A DNA stretch of 64,000 nt from Stanieria sp. NIES-3757 (lineage in GTDB: Bacteria; Cyanobacteriota; Cyanobacteriia; Cyanobacteriales; Xenococcaceae): positions 3,835,640 to 3,899,639 of the forward strand of contig AP017375.1 in the NCBI GenBank assembly GCA_002355455.1, in the 5' to 3' direction. The position numbers and the translations under genes are program-made. Of the stretch, positions 1 to 10,298 are shown piece by piece (the stretch's first letter is position 1; the number at the start of each line of letters is the position of its first letter). Below the pieces are notes generated by a model. That model was not told where the DNA came from, did not search any database, and was given only the letters and a program-made list of their open reading frames with translations.

Positions 1-420
1 CAATCTCGGATTGTCTTTAGTACAGACAGAGATCTAGACCTCTATGAGTTAGAGGAACTTTGCGATCGCGTAGGCTGGGCTCGCCGTCCTTTACGTAAAG
101 TGAAAAAAGCTATCCAACATAGTTTTTTAGTCGTGTCAATGTGGGAAATTAAAGGTAAGAAAAAACGTTTAATTGGTTTTGCCCGTGCTACTTCCGATTG
201 TGCTTTTAACGCGACAATTTGGGATGTAGTAGTTGACCCCGATTTTCAAAGTCAGGGATTGGGTAAAGCAATGATGAGATATACGATTAAAAAACTTCGT
301 AGCGCAGATATTAGCAATATTACTTTGTTTGCCGATCCTCAAGTGGTTAATTTTTATCGCCGATTAGGATTTATGGTCGATCCAGAAGGAATTAAAGGAA
401 TGTTTTGGTATCCTGATTAG
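1..420 (+). CDS. GNAT-family N-acetyltransferase, 5' end outside the window
   Basis: The frame is open from base 1 to the stop at 418-420, so the true start lies upstream. The visible 139 residues contain the acetyl-CoA binding part of a GNAT fold: a beta strand ending in VVVDPDFQ, then the pyrophosphate loop [10 protein letters not shown] (consensus Q/RxxGxG/A), and a C-terminal strand with NFYRRLGF, typical of the last GNAT motif. The N-terminal stretch [13 protein letters not shown] resembles a conserved cyanobacterial/plastid GNAT group. An internal GTG at 100 could be called as a start, but the homologous-looking sequence continues upstream of it. The acceptor substrate cannot be told from the sequence. 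Confidence 0.85.
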   Translation, partial: QSRIVFSTDRDLDLYELEELCDRVGWARRPLRKVKKAIQHSFLVVSMWEIKGKKKRLIGFARATSDCAFNATIWDVVVDPDFQSQGLGKAMMRYTIKKLRSADISNITLFADPQVVNFYRRLGFMVDPEGIKGMFWYPD

Positions 421-458
421 CTTCATGGTTTTTTTTAGATAACGATAGAAATTTCAAT

Positions 459-482
459 TTTTTAGTTTATATGAACTAAAAA
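459..482. terminator. Hairpin downstream of the GNAT gene
   Basis: Perfect 9-bp inverted repeat TTTTTAGTT / AACTAAAAA around a 6-nt loop, 40 bp after the GNAT stop. The arms carry T and A runs, so it could terminate transcription in either direction. The stem is AT-rich and therefore weak. Confidence 0.4.
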
Positions 483-830
483 TCTGCCGAGTTTCTTTAA
501 TTCATTATTAGCGATCGCCAATGAAACACTTCTGTCAAAATAGGTTGAAATCTTGATTGCTCGTAGGCTGAAATGACGTAAATTTATTAAGTTTTCCTGG
601 CGTGGCAAAAAAGAGTTAATGTCCTAATTTTTGTCTTCAATGAACAATTATTGACGTTTTTCTATCTTGATAACGAATTGACCTAAATTGATAGTTAAGA
701 GTTTCAGAAATTAAAAACAGCAGCGCGTTTTACTTACAATTTAGCCCACGATTTATCTACCTTAGTTTCTCAATCTCTGCGAACACCCCAAAATTATTGA
801 TTTTTGTCCCAAAACTGAGGAGCAAAATGT
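483..830. other. Intergenic leader upstream of the response regulator
   Basis: About 350 bases with no recognisable gene. It contains a HIP1 site near 519 and AT-rich sequence that may hold the promoter of the regulator at 831. A good ribosome binding site, GAGGAG, lies at about 817-822, eight bases before the ATG at 831. I see no terminator or repeat. Confidence 0.5.
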
Positions 831-1517
831 ATGGCTGTACGCATTCTGTTAGTGGAAGATGAAGTTAAACTAGCACGATTTATCGAACTAGAACTAAAGA
901 GTGAAGGTTATCAAATTAGTGTTGCCCACGATGGAATCACAGGATTAGCGATGGCACGAGAGTCACCCCCAGATTTAGCAATTTTGGATTGGATGTTACC
1001 AGGGTTAACAGGTGTCGAAATCTGTCGTCGTTTGCGCTCTACTGGTAATTTAGTACCAGTAATTTTTATCACTGGTAGAGACGAAATTAGCGATCGCGTT
1101 ATGGGTTTGGATGCAGGTGCAGACGATTATGTGGTCAAACCATTTAGTATTGAAGAATTATTAGCTAGAATTCGCGCTCATTTACGTCGTAATCAAAAAT
1201 CAGAGCCAGATTTATTGCAATTTGCTGACTTGAGTTTAAACCGTTTGACCCGTGAAGTGTACCGCAATGGAGAATTAATTGAACTAACTGCTAAAGAGTT
1301 TGAGTTACTCGAATATCTTCTCACTCATCCGCGACAAGTGCTGACTAAAAACCAAATTCTAGAAAGGGTTTGGGGTTACGACTTTATGGGAGATTCTAAT
1401 ATTATTGAGGTTTATATTCGTTATTTACGGCTTAAATTAGAGCAAAATAATCAAAATAGGCTGATTCATACGGTAAGAGGTGTGGGTTATAGCTTGCGGG
1501 AATCAAAAATGAACTAA
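831..1517 (+). CDS. OmpR/PhoB-family response regulator
   Basis: A 228-residue two-component regulator. The N-terminal receiver (about residues 3-115) shows the acidic pair E9/D10, the phosphoacceptor D53 in LAILDWMLPG and the conserved lysine in YVVKPF. The C-terminal winged helix (about 130-225) is of the Trans_reg_C type, with TAKEFELLEYLLTHP and the terminal hairpin VRGVGYSLRE. It should bind DNA as a dimer after phosphorylation. No sensor kinase is directly adjacent in the same transcript, but the hybrid kinase at 1629 starts 111 bp downstream on the same strand and is a plausible partner. It resembles the RppA/NblR-like group of cyanobacterial regulators, but I cannot assign an ortholog. 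Confidence 0.93.
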   Translation: MAVRILLVEDEVKLARFIELELKSEGYQISVAHDGITGLAMARESPPDLAILDWMLPGLTGVEICRRLRSTGNLVPVIFITGRDEISDRVMGLDAGADDYVVKPFSIEELLARIRAHLRRNQKSEPDLLQFADLSLNRLTREVYRNGELIELTAKEFELLEYLLTHPRQVLTKNQILERVWGYDFMGDSNIIEVYIRYLRLKLEQNNQNRLIHTVRGVGYSLRESKMN

Positions 1518-1628
1518 TGAGTAATTAAAAAGAAGGGGATTGATATTCAGTAAGAATTAAGGTCTTTCTAATGTTCTGGATTTAAGCTTTTAGGTAAAGC
1601 GATCGATTTTTAGAAAGGATAATCGATT

Positions 1629-4600
1629 ATGAATTTCATTCCAGGCTACGAGGTTGTTGAATTATTGGATGAGAGTAGTAAGTCTTTAGTTTATCGCGGA
1701 TGGAGAATTAAAGACCGCTTGCCCGTAATTTTAAAAATACTCAATTCCTATTCTTCTGTAGAAGATATTGCTCGTTTTCGTTTGGAATATGAAATAACTC
1801 GCAGCTTTAATTTGGAAGGGGTGGTTAAAGCTTACGGATTGGAAGCTTATAATAGCAATCTAGCCATCGTTCTGGAAGATTTTGGTGGTAAATCTTTAAA
1901 TAAACTAATATCTCATCAAAAATTTAGTTTAAAAGAATCACTAGAATTGGCTAAAGAAATTGCTCTAATTTTAGGACAAATTCATCTGCAAAAGATCGTA
2001 CATAAGGATATTAATCCCTCTAATATTGTTTTTAATCCAGCTACCAAACAATTAAAGTTAATTGATTTTGGAATTGCCAGTGATTTATCTACAGACAATT
2101 ATATAATTACTTATCCTCATATTTTAGAAGGTAGTTTAGCTTATATCTCTCCCGAACAAACGGGTAGAATGAATCGACATTTAGACTATCGTACTGATTT
2201 TTATAGTTTAGGAATTACGCTTTATCAATTATTATGCGATCGCCTTCCTTTTACGGGAACAGAACCAATAGAGTTGCTTCATTGTCATCTAGCAAAACAA
2301 GCGATCACACCGCGAGAAATAAATCAACAAATTCCTACTGTTGTTTCTAATTTAGTCATGAAACTATTGGCTAAAAATCCTGAAGAACGTTATCAAAGTA
2401 GTTGGGGTATTTGTCAGGATTTAGAGGAGTGTTTGCAGCAATTAGAAACTAACAATACAGTTGAAGATTTTGTTTTAGCTAGTCAAGATATTGTAGAAAA
2501 ATGGCAGCTTTCAGAAAAGTTATATGGCAGAAAAAAAGAATTATTCTTGATCTTGAATATTTTTAATGAATCTAGGAAAGGACGACAAGAAGTAATTTTA
2601 ATAGCTGGAGAGTGTGGAATTGGCAAAACAACTTTAGTAAAACAAATAGAACCAGAGGTTTTAAAATATCGCGGTTATTTTGTTACAGGAAAATATGAAT
2701 CTATTAACTATAATATTCCTTATTATGGATTAATTAAAGCTTTTCAAGAACTAATTGATCGCTTGCTGATTGAACCTGAAGCGAATTTAAATCTATGGCG
2801 AAATAAATTGTTAACTGCTTTGGGTAATAACGGACAAATTATTATCGATTTGATTCCTCAATTAGAATTAATTATTGGCAAGCAAAATACTGTAACAACA
2901 TTAGCCCCTGCGGAAGAACGACATCGGTTTAATTTAGTTTGGCTAAACTTTATTAAGGTTTTTGCGACAGCAGCTCATCCTTTAGTAATTTTTTTAGATG
3001 ATTTACAGTGGGCGGATTCTGCTTCTTTAAATTTAGTCCAAATACTATTAACTACTTCAACTATTCAATATTTGCTGATTATAGGAGCTTATCGTACTGA
3101 AGAGGTAGATCGACAACATCCTTTAAGTTTAGTCATCGACGAAATTCAAACTAATATACCAATTAAAAATCTTCTGATTAATGGTTTGACTGTGAATGAA
3201 ATTAATCACTTAATTGTCGATAGTTTCATGTGTAAATTGCCTGAAAGTAAATCATTAGCAGAATTAGTTTTACAAAAAACTGCTGGCAATCCATTTTTTA
3301 TGAATCGCTGGTTAAAATTTCTCTACCAAGAAAAATTAATTTTTTTTGAATTTCCTACAGGATGGCATTGGGATTTAGAGTTAATTAAAACTACAGCAAG
3401 TGCAGCCAATGTGATCGAGTTAATTATTAAAAAACTGCACGATCTATCAGAAAATACACAACAAGTCTTAAAAATAGCTGCTTGTATTGGCGATCACTTT
3501 GAGTTAAAAACTCTCGCTTTAGTTATTAATCAATCTCTGGCTGAAACTGCTCTTAATCTTACAGAAGCAGTCAAACAAGGCTCGATTATACCTAATGGTA
3601 ATCAATATAAATACTTGCAAACTTATCTTCAAGAAGGAAATAATAATTTTCAGATTGATTATAAGTTTATCCACGATCGCGTTCAGCAAACAGTTTATTC
3701 TTTACTTTCAGAATCAGAAAAACAGTCTATTCATTTAAAAATTGGTCGAATTTTATTAGATTTAACGCCTTTTAACAATTTATCAGAAAAAATCTTTACT
3801 ATTGTCAATCATCTAAATTTAGGTAGGGAATTAATTACCGAACCAAATGAAAAACAGCGATTAATACAGTTAAATTTGTTAGCAGGAAAAAAAGCGCAAG
3901 CTTCCTCAGCATATACAGCAGCATTAACTTATTTTAATTTAGGTAGAGAGTTATTAGAACCAACCAGATGGTTGCATTCTTATCAATTGACACTAGAGCT
4001 TTATAGTTGTACCGCCGAAGCAGCTTACTTAAATGGTGACTATCTACAAATGGAAAAATTAAGCGAGATAGTGCTACGCCAAGCAAAAACGCCTTTAGAA
4101 AGAGTTGCAGTATATCGAGTCAAAATTCAAGCCTATATCGCGCAAAATCAATTTTTAAAAGCGATCGCAACTGCCAGAGAAGTTTTACAAACTTTGGGAG
4201 TAAACTTACCGCGACATCCCAGTCAGTGGGATTTAATTTGGGGTAGATTCAAAACTAAATTGGCGTTAAAAGAAAAAAATACTTCAGATTTAGCTAATTT
4301 ACCTTTAATGAAGGATGCTGACAAGCTCGCTGCCATGAAAACTATTGCTAGCGTCTGCACTCCCACCTATTTTATTGCTCCTAAGTTGTGGCAATTGATG
4401 GTATTTCAAAAAATTCAATTATCTTTAAAATACGGTAACGCCCCTGGTTCGCCCTTTGGCTATGCCGATTATGGGATGCTTTTGGCAGTAGAAGGGAATT
4501 TTAAAGCAAGTTACGAATTTGCCCAGTTAGCTTTAAATTTACTCTCTCGTTTACAAGCCACAGAATTTAAATCTAAAACATTTTTACTGGTTAATATCTA

Positions 4601-6860
4601 CATTCGCCACTGGAAAGAGCATTTAAAAGAGACTTTAGCACCTTTGTTAGAAGCCTATCAGGTTGGATTAACAATGGGAGATTTAGAATATGCTGTTTTT
4701 TGTCTAGTATTTCGCTTTTATCACTCCTATTTAGTAGGGAGAGAGCTTTCCGAAATAGCAGCAGAAATGGCAACCTACGATAAGGCGATCGCTAATTTTA
4801 ATTTAAAAACACCCCTATATGTGCATAAAATCTATTACCAAGTAATTTTAAATTTACTAGGAGAAACAGAAAATCCTTGCTGTTTGGTTGGTAGAAGTTA
4901 TGACGAAACAAAACATTTAGCCTTACATGAAGCAAAACAAGACCGCTATACAATTTTTCATCTCTATCTCAATAAATTAATTCTCTGTTATTTATTCGCT
5001 GACTATCCTCAAGCAGTTGTTTATGCGGAACAAACCGAAGAATTATTATTAACAGGTGCGGTGGGAATGCTCCTTGTGCCAGTATTTTATTTTTATGCTT
5101 CCCTGACTCATCTGGCTATTTTTCCCTCTGCTACTAAATCCCAACAACGAAAAATTTTAACCAAAGTTGCCAACAATCAAAACAAAATGCAGACTTGGGC
5201 GCATTATGCACCGATGAACTATTTACACAAATATTATTTAGTAGAAGCGGAACAGTATCGCCTGTTGGGTAAAACCAGTCAAGCTATAGAAACCTATGAT
5301 CGCGCTTTAAATTTAGCCAAAGAACATCAATACTTACAGGAAACAGCCTTAATTGAAGAATTAACTGCCAAATTCTATCTCGATTGGGGCAAAATCCAAC
5401 TTGCCAGAATTTATCTGAGCAATGCCCGCGATCTCTATTTAAGCTGGGGTGCAATAGCAAAAGTCAAAGATTTAGAGCAACGCTATCCTCAACTATTATC
5501 CTCCGTCACTAGCGATCGCTTATCTGCAATTACTACTTCTAGCACCAGGAAAGAAGTTTTAGAGTTAACCACCGTCATCAAAGCCTCTCAAACTCTTTCA
5601 ATGGAAATGTTGCTCGATAAATTACTAGAAAAATTAATTCAGATTTTAATCGAAAATGCGGGAGCAGAAAAAGGCTGCTTAATATTAGAAACCCAAGGTA
5701 AATTATCAATTGAAGCTAGAGGAACTGTAAATAGCGATCGCGTTACTGTTTTTGAGTCGATACCTTTGGAAGCTTTTGAAGCTCGCTCTCTTGTTTCTAC
5801 TGCCATTATTAACTATGTCGTTCGCACCCAAGAAAGCATAGTCATTAAAGATGCAACCATAGAAAATAGATTTAACCAAGACACCTATATCATCGAACAT
5901 CAACCGCGATCGATACTTTGCATTCCCTTATGCGATCGCGGTAAACTGGTAGGCATTCTCTATTTAGAAAATAATTTAACCACTGATGCCTTTACTCCAG
6001 AACGAGTGGAAATTCTTCAGCTACTATCAACTCAAGCAGCCATTTCTCTAGAAAATGCCCGTCTCTACAATGAAATGGAACTACGAGTTAAAGAAAGAAC
6101 CGCCGAGCTTACTCAAGCCAATCAACAATTAAAACAACTAACCGCAGAATTACAACGTTCCAACCAAGAATTAGAGCAATTTGCTTATATTGCCTCCCAC
6201 GACTTACAAGAACCCCTACGAGCCGTTGCCAGTTATACCCAGATGCTAGCCAAACGTTATCAGGGAAAATTAGACGAAAAAGCCGATATTTACCTCGGTT
6301 TTGCCCTAAACGGCGCGACGCGGATGCAACAGTTAATTCAAGACTTGTTAACTTACTCCAGAGTAGGCAGACATCAATTAAAGCGGGAAACAACAGATTG
6401 TAATCTAGTAGTCAAAAAAGTCCTCAAAGACTTACAAATTATCATCAAAGAAACCCAAGCTGCGATCGCTTTTGATTCGTTACCCACCATCTCCGCCGAT
6501 ATTACCCAAATAACTCTATTATTTCAAAATCTCATTAGTAACGCTTTAAAATATCGTAGCGAAGCATCACCCCAAATATCGATTACAGCAATTCAGCAGG
6601 AGGCAACCTGGCTGTTTCAAGTTTGCGATAACGGTATTGGCATAGAACCTCAATATGCCGAACAAATCTTTAACATTTTCGAGCGTCTTCACCCTCAAGA
6701 TGAATATCCAGGTACGGGTTTAGGCTTGGCAATTTGTCAAAAAATCGTCGAACGACACGGAGGCAAGATTTGGGTAGAGTCACAATTGGGTAGAGGTGCA
6801 TCATTTTATTTTGAATTGCCAATTATAGGAAAATTTTTACAAGTGACCAATGACCAATGA
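1629..6860 (+). CDS. Giant hybrid Ser/Thr kinase - AAA ATPase - GAF - histidine kinase
   Basis: A 1,743-residue signalling protein of the multisensor type common in filamentous and colonial cyanobacteria. Domains in order: a Ser/Thr kinase (about 5-270) with the catalytic loop HKDINPSN (H125, D127) and a DFG motif (D146); an AAA/STAND-like ATPase whose Walker A AGECGIGKTT sits near residues 326-335, with Walker B LVIFLDDLQWAD; a long helical TPR-like region (about 700-1290); a GAF domain (about 1310-1460); a short coiled coil; then HisKA with the H-box SHDLQEP (phosphoacceptor H1524) and an HATPase domain with N, G1 (DNGIGI) and G2 (GTGLGLAI) boxes. The kinase has K instead of R in the HRD motif. 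The last 11 bp overlap the next receiver gene, so the two are translationally coupled and probably form a phosphorelay. Confidence 0.95.
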   Translation: MNFIPGYEVVELLDESSKSLVYRGWRIKDRLPVILKILNSYSSVEDIARFRLEYEITRSFNLEGVVKAYGLEAYNSNLAIVLEDFGGKSLNKLISHQKFSLKESLELAKEIALILGQIHLQKIVHKDINPSNIVFNPATKQLKLIDFGIASDLSTDNYIITYPHILEGSLAYISPEQTGRMNRHLDYRTDFYSLGITLYQLLCDRLPFTGTEPIELLHCHLAKQAITPREINQQIPTVVSNLVMKLLAKNPEERYQSSWGICQDLEECLQQLETNNTVEDFVLASQDIVEKWQLSEKLYGRKKELFLILNIFNESRKGRQEVILIAGECGIGKTTLVKQIEPEVLKYRGYFVTGKYESINYNIPYYGLIKAFQELIDRLLIEPEANLNLWRNKLLTALGNNGQIIIDLIPQLELIIGKQNTVTTLAPAEERHRFNLVWLNFIKVFATAAHPLVIFLDDLQWADSASLNLVQILLTTSTIQYLLIIGAYRTEEVDRQHPLSLVIDEIQTNIPIKNLLINGLTVNEINHLIVDSFMCKLPESKSLAELVLQKTAGNPFFMNRWLKFLYQEKLIFFEFPTGWHWDLELIKTTASAANVIELIIKKLHDLSENTQQVLKIAACIGDHFELKTLALVINQSLAETALNLTEAVKQGSIIPNGNQYKYLQTYLQEGNNNFQIDYKFIHDRVQQTVYSLLSESEKQSIHLKIGRILLDLTPFNNLSEKIFTIVNHLNLGRELITEPNEKQRLIQLNLLAGKKAQASSAYTAALTYFNLGRELLEPTRWLHSYQLTLELYSCTAEAAYLNGDYLQMEKLSEIVLRQAKTPLERVAVYRVKIQAYIAQNQFLKAIATAREVLQTLGVNLPRHPSQWDLIWGRFKTKLALKEKNTSDLANLPLMKDADKLAAMKTIASVCTPTYFIAPKLWQLMVFQKIQLSLKYGNAPGSPFGYADYGMLLAVEGNFKASYEFAQLALNLLSRLQATEFKSKTFLLVNIYIRHWKEHLKETLAPLLEAYQVGLTMGDLEYAVFCLVFRFYHSYLVGRELSEIAAEMATYDKAIANFNLKTPLYVHKIYYQVILNLLGETENPCCLVGRSYDETKHLALHEAKQDRYTIFHLYLNKLILCYLFADYPQAVVYAEQTEELLLTGAVGMLLVPVFYFYASLTHLAIFPSATKSQQRKILTKVANNQNKMQTWAHYAPMNYLHKYYLVEAEQYRLLGKTSQAIETYDRALNLAKEHQYLQETALIEELTAKFYLDWGKIQLARIYLSNARDLYLSWGAIAKVKDLEQRYPQLLSSVTSDRLSAITTSSTRKEVLELTTVIKASQTLSMEMLLDKLLEKLIQILIENAGAEKGCLILETQGKLSIEARGTVNSDRVTVFESIPLEAFEARSLVSTAIINYVVRTQESIVIKDATIENRFNQDTYIIEHQPRSILCIPLCDRGKLVGILYLENNLTTDAFTPERVEILQLLSTQAAISLENARLYNEMELRVKERTAELTQANQQLKQLTAELQRSNQELEQFAYIASHDLQEPLRAVASYTQMLAKRYQGKLDEKADIYLGFALNGATRMQQLIQDLLTYSRVGRHQLKRETTDCNLVVKKVLKDLQIIIKETQAAIAFDSLPTISADITQITLLFQNLISNALKYRSEASPQISITAIQQEATWLFQVCDNGIGIEPQYAEQIFNIFERLHPQDEYPGTGLGLAICQKIVERHGGKIWVESQLGRGASFYFELPIIGKFLQVTNDQ

Positions 6861-7290
6861 CAAAATTGTTGACATCCTATTAATAGAAGACTCTTACAGC
6901 GATGCTTATCTCACCCAAGAAACTTTGAGTGAAAGTAGTATTCCCCATCAAATCCATTGGGTTAAAAATGGTGTCGAAGCAATTGACTTTCTCAAGCGAC
7001 AGGGAGATTATACTAAAGCACCTCGTCCCGATTTAATTCTTTTAGACCTCAATTTACCAAAAAAAAATGGTCGAGAGGTACTGAGTCAGATTAAAAAAGA
7101 CGAACACTTAAAAACAATTCCTGCGATCGTGTTGACTACTTCGGCGGACGAACGAGATATTTTAGGAAGTTATCAATTACAAGCCAATTGCTATTTAATT
7201 AAACCACTCGACTTAGAGGATTTTATTACTTTAATTCAATCTATCGATCGCTTTTGGTTAACTGCCGTCATTTATCCTGCTAAACCGTAG
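6850..7290 (+). CDS. Single-domain response regulator, RcpA type
   Basis: A 146-residue stand-alone receiver of the cyanobacterial Rcp group. It has the acidic pair E13/D14, phosphoacceptor D66 in LILLDLNLP, the conserved Thr in VLTTS and the Lys in LIKPLD. It has no output domain, so it probably passes phosphate on or acts by protein contact. The start codon lies inside the last codons of the hybrid kinase gene (11-bp overlap). Another histidine kinase begins 13 bp downstream, so this receiver sits between two kinases in one operon and may link them. Confidence 0.93.
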   Translation: MTNDKIVDILLIEDSYSDAYLTQETLSESSIPHQIHWVKNGVEAIDFLKRQGDYTKAPRPDLILLDLNLPKKNGREVLSQIKKDEHLKTIPAIVLTTSADERDILGSYQLQANCYLIKPLDLEDFITLIQSIDRFWLTAVIYPAKP

Positions 7291-7302
7291 TCATCTTTCA
7301 CT

Positions 7303-9237
7303 ATGGTTATTCCTATCTCTTTATTACTCGTTGAAGATAATCCTGCTGATGCTTATCTGCTGATCGAAATGTTGGAAGAAGCGGAACAATGGGAAATCGT
7401 TTCTGCCAAGTCTCTTAAGTCAGCCCTAGAATTGCTCGGTAATTCGAGTTTTGCGTTAGTTTTATTAGACCTTTCCCTGCCCGATTCTAAAGGATTAAAT
7501 ACCATTACTCGCATCCAAACTGTAGCCCCAGATTTACCTATTGTCGTGCTAACAGGAACAGATGATCGCGAACTAGCATTACAAACAATAGTACGAGGAG
7601 CGCAAGATTATTTAGTTAAAGGAAAAATTTCTCCTGATGTATTGGTAAGAGTAATTCATTACGCGATCGAGCGGGGTAAAATTCTCCAACAACTGCAAGC
7701 TGAAATTCTCGAACGTCAACGCTCGGAAGAAATACTGCGCCTAATTGTCCAAGGTACAGCTTCTGTAACAGGAAAAGATTTTTTTCGCTCTTTAGTTAGT
7801 TCCTTAGCAGAAGCATTAAGAGTGCGCTATGCCTTTATTAGCGAGTGTTTAGACTCTCCACCGATGCGAGTTCGCGCCTTTGCCTTTTGGAATGGTACTG
7901 ATTTTGGCGAAAATTTTGAGTATGATTTACAGGGTACACCCTGCGAAACAGTTATGAATGGTAGGGCTTGCCAATATTATCCCGAACAAATCCAGTCTTT
8001 ATTTCCCGAAGAGCGAGAATTAGTTACCTTATCAGCCCAAAGCTATGCAGGTATTCCTTTATTCAACTCCAAAAATGAACTTTTAGGACATCTGGCAGTT
8101 TTAGACGATCGCCCGATGGAGAATGAAAACCGCTATCGAGCCGTATTAGAGATTTTTGCTGCTCGTGCTGCTGCGGAGATGGAACGCCAACAAGCAGAAG
8201 AGGCTTTACAATTTTCTGAAGAAAAGTTTGCTACTGCCTTTCGTGCTTCTCCCGACGCACTCGCCCTAAGCACCCTTGATAATGGATGCTACATCGAAGT
8301 TAATCAGAGTTGGTTGCAAATGTTTGATTATAGCCAAGCAGAAGCGATCGGACATAGTGCGCTTGAACTGAAAATTTGGGCAAATCCAGAAGACAGAAAG
8401 CGAGTCCAACAATTACTCAAAACTCAAAGAAACATTACTAATTGCGAGTTTGAATTTGCTAAAAAGTCTGGGGAAAGATTTAGCGGGTTATTTTCCGCAG
8501 AAATCATTCAATTAAGAGATGAACTCTCTTTGTTAACTGCAATTACTGATATTACTCCCCTCAAACAGGCAGAAAAAGCCCTCGCCAGATTGGCAGAAAT
8601 AGGGGAATTAGCAGCTACTATTGTCCATGAAGTGCGCAATCCGTTGACCACAATTTTAATGGGGTTAAATTCCTTCAAAAGACTTAATCTTGCTCCTAGA
8701 TTTCTAGAATATCTTAACTTAGCTCTGGAAGAAGCAGACCGCCTACAACGCTTATTAGAGCAAATCTTACTCTATGCCAAACCCCAGAAACTACAGCGAT
8801 CGCTCTTAGAACTGAATAATTTTATTACCGAGATGCTGATACCGCTTAAAAATATGCCCTCTGGTGTGGGAAAACAACTTAATTTTATTGCTAGTCCCAT
8901 TCCCATAAGCATTTCAGCCGACAAAGACAAGTTAAAACAAGTATTAATTAATCTAACTTCTAATGCCTTTGAAGCAGTCAAACAAGGAGAAACTGTTACT
9001 ATTTCAGTTCGAGAAATAATTCCTCATCAAGTTCAAATTCAAGTTCATAACAGTGGCGAACCAATACCCCCCGAAGTTTTATCAAATCTTACCAAACCCT
9101 TCTACACCACCAAATCAACTGGTAATGGCTTAGGACTAGCGATCGTCAAGCGGATTGTAGAAGCCCATGAGGGAGAATTAAGTATCGAGTCATCCTCTAC
9201 AATTGGGACGCAAGTAACAGTAAAGTTACCATACTAA
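7303..9237 (+). CDS. Receiver-GAF-PAS histidine kinase
   Basis: A 644-residue sensor kinase with an N-terminal receiver (residues about 5-120, D56 in LVLLDLSLP, Lys in YLVKGK), a helical linker, a GAF domain (about 140-300), a PAS domain (about 305-425) and a histidine kinase core. The H-box is TIVHEVRNPLTT with H442 as phosphoacceptor, followed by the N box (LINLTSNAFEAV) and a GNGLGLAIV G2 box. The region between the N and G2 boxes is short, as in NtrB/HWE-like kinases. It follows the Rcp-type regulator by 13 bp and completes the signalling operon 1629-9237. The ligand is unknown. Confidence 0.93.
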   Translation: MVIPISLLLVEDNPADAYLLIEMLEEAEQWEIVSAKSLKSALELLGNSSFALVLLDLSLPDSKGLNTITRIQTVAPDLPIVVLTGTDDRELALQTIVRGAQDYLVKGKISPDVLVRVIHYAIERGKILQQLQAEILERQRSEEILRLIVQGTASVTGKDFFRSLVSSLAEALRVRYAFISECLDSPPMRVRAFAFWNGTDFGENFEYDLQGTPCETVMNGRACQYYPEQIQSLFPEERELVTLSAQSYAGIPLFNSKNELLGHLAVLDDRPMENENRYRAVLEIFAARAAAEMERQQAEEALQFSEEKFATAFRASPDALALSTLDNGCYIEVNQSWLQMFDYSQAEAIGHSALELKIWANPEDRKRVQQLLKTQRNITNCEFEFAKKSGERFSGLFSAEIIQLRDELSLLTAITDITPLKQAEKALARLAEIGELAATIVHEVRNPLTTILMGLNSFKRLNLAPRFLEYLNLALEEADRLQRLLEQILLYAKPQKLQRSLLELNNFITEMLIPLKNMPSGVGKQLNFIASPIPISISADKDKLKQVLINLTSNAFEAVKQGETVTISVREIIPHQVQIQVHNSGEPIPPEVLSNLTKPFYTTKSTGNGLGLAIVKRIVEAHEGELSIESSSTIGTQVTVKLPY

Positions 9238-9249
9238 AACTTTCTGATT

Positions 9250-10266
9250 TCAATTTTTCACCGCTTCAATAATACTAGTGGGAGAGTCAGTCGCTACGAT
9301 CCGAGTTAACTTAAAACCTGCTAATTGGAGTAAGGTTTGATATTCCGCCTCAGTGCGTTCTCTTCCACCAGTCATGACTAACATATTGAGATCGAGTAGT
9401 TTAGCAAAATTAGGCTCATTACCAGTAGGAATAACTTGCTCGAACAGTAACAACTTACCCCCATCCACCATAGCCTGATGGCAGTTTTTTAAGATAGTTA
9501 ACGCTTTTGCTTCTTCCCAGTCGTGAATAATCCACTTAAGCAAGTAGGCATCGCCACCAGTAGGCACAGAGGTAAAAAAATCTCCCGCTACTAAATCACA
9601 GCGATCGCGCAAACCCTCTGACTCAAAGATTGTTTTAGCACTATCGATTACTGTAGGCAAATCGAAGAGAACACCGCGAACACTGAGATTAGATTGCAAA
9701 ATAGCAGCTAGTAAACTACCTCTTCCTCCGCCGACATCTACCACCCGACTAAATCCAGAGAAATCATAACTAGTCAGCACCGTCTCTAAAATTGTTTTAG
9801 TCACATTAGTCATTGCCCGTTCAAAAGGCTTACCATCTTCAGGATGCTGCTGATAATATTCCCAGATGTTCATTCTTGCGACATTATCAAAGGCGATTTC
9901 ACCAGTTTTAATGCTGTGTAAGAGATTTCCCCACCCCAAATAATGATCCGAACCCAGTTCGGCGATCGCAAAAAAGCGCAAAGAATTTGGTGCATTTGTT
10001 CTCAGGGTATCCCCTAGAGGAGTTAAGGCAAAATGACGGCGTTCATCTTCAACCACAATACCAACACTAGCCAATGCTCGAAGGAGACGATAAAGAGAGG
10101 GAGCATGAGTATCTGTCAATTCGGCTAATTTTTCTGCCGTTTGGGGTTGTTCCTCCAATAAATCGGCAATACCCAACTTAGCAACAATATAAATAGCTCG
10201 CGATACCCAAAAACTAGAAATCATTTCCACCATAGTCATAAAAGGTGGAACTTCAGGTTTATTCAT
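9250..10266 (-). CDS. SAM-dependent O-methyltransferase, COMT/CrtF-like
   Basis: A 338-residue class I methyltransferase of the O-methyltransferase family 2. The N-terminal dimerisation/winged-helix part (about 10-100) is seen in the segment KLAELTDTHAPSLYRLLRAL, which matches the helix-turn-helix of plant caffeic acid and bacterial hydroxyneurosporene methyltransferases. The SAM-binding glycine-rich loop is VVDVGGGRGSLL (about 172-183), and LLKWIIHDWEEAKALTIL is the catalytic His/Asp segment. The substrate is likely a small hydroxylated compound and cannot be told further. The gene is convergent with the kinase operon, with 12 bp between stops, and follows the VOC-like gene on the same strand by 32 bp. 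Confidence 0.9.
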   Translation of the reverse strand: MNKPEVPPFMTMVEMISSFWVSRAIYIVAKLGIADLLEEQPQTAEKLAELTDTHAPSLYRLLRALASVGIVVEDERRHFALTPLGDTLRTNAPNSLRFFAIAELGSDHYLGWGNLLHSIKTGEIAFDNVARMNIWEYYQQHPEDGKPFERAMTNVTKTILETVLTSYDFSGFSRVVDVGGGRGSLLAAILQSNLSVRGVLFDLPTVIDSAKTIFESEGLRDRCDLVAGDFFTSVPTGGDAYLLKWIIHDWEEAKALTILKNCHQAMVDGGKLLLFEQVIPTGNEPNFAKLLDLNMLVMTGGRERTEAEYQTLLQLAGFKLTRIVATDSPTSIIEAVKN

Positions 10267-10298
10267 ATATTTAATTTAAGTAAATGATTGATAATTAA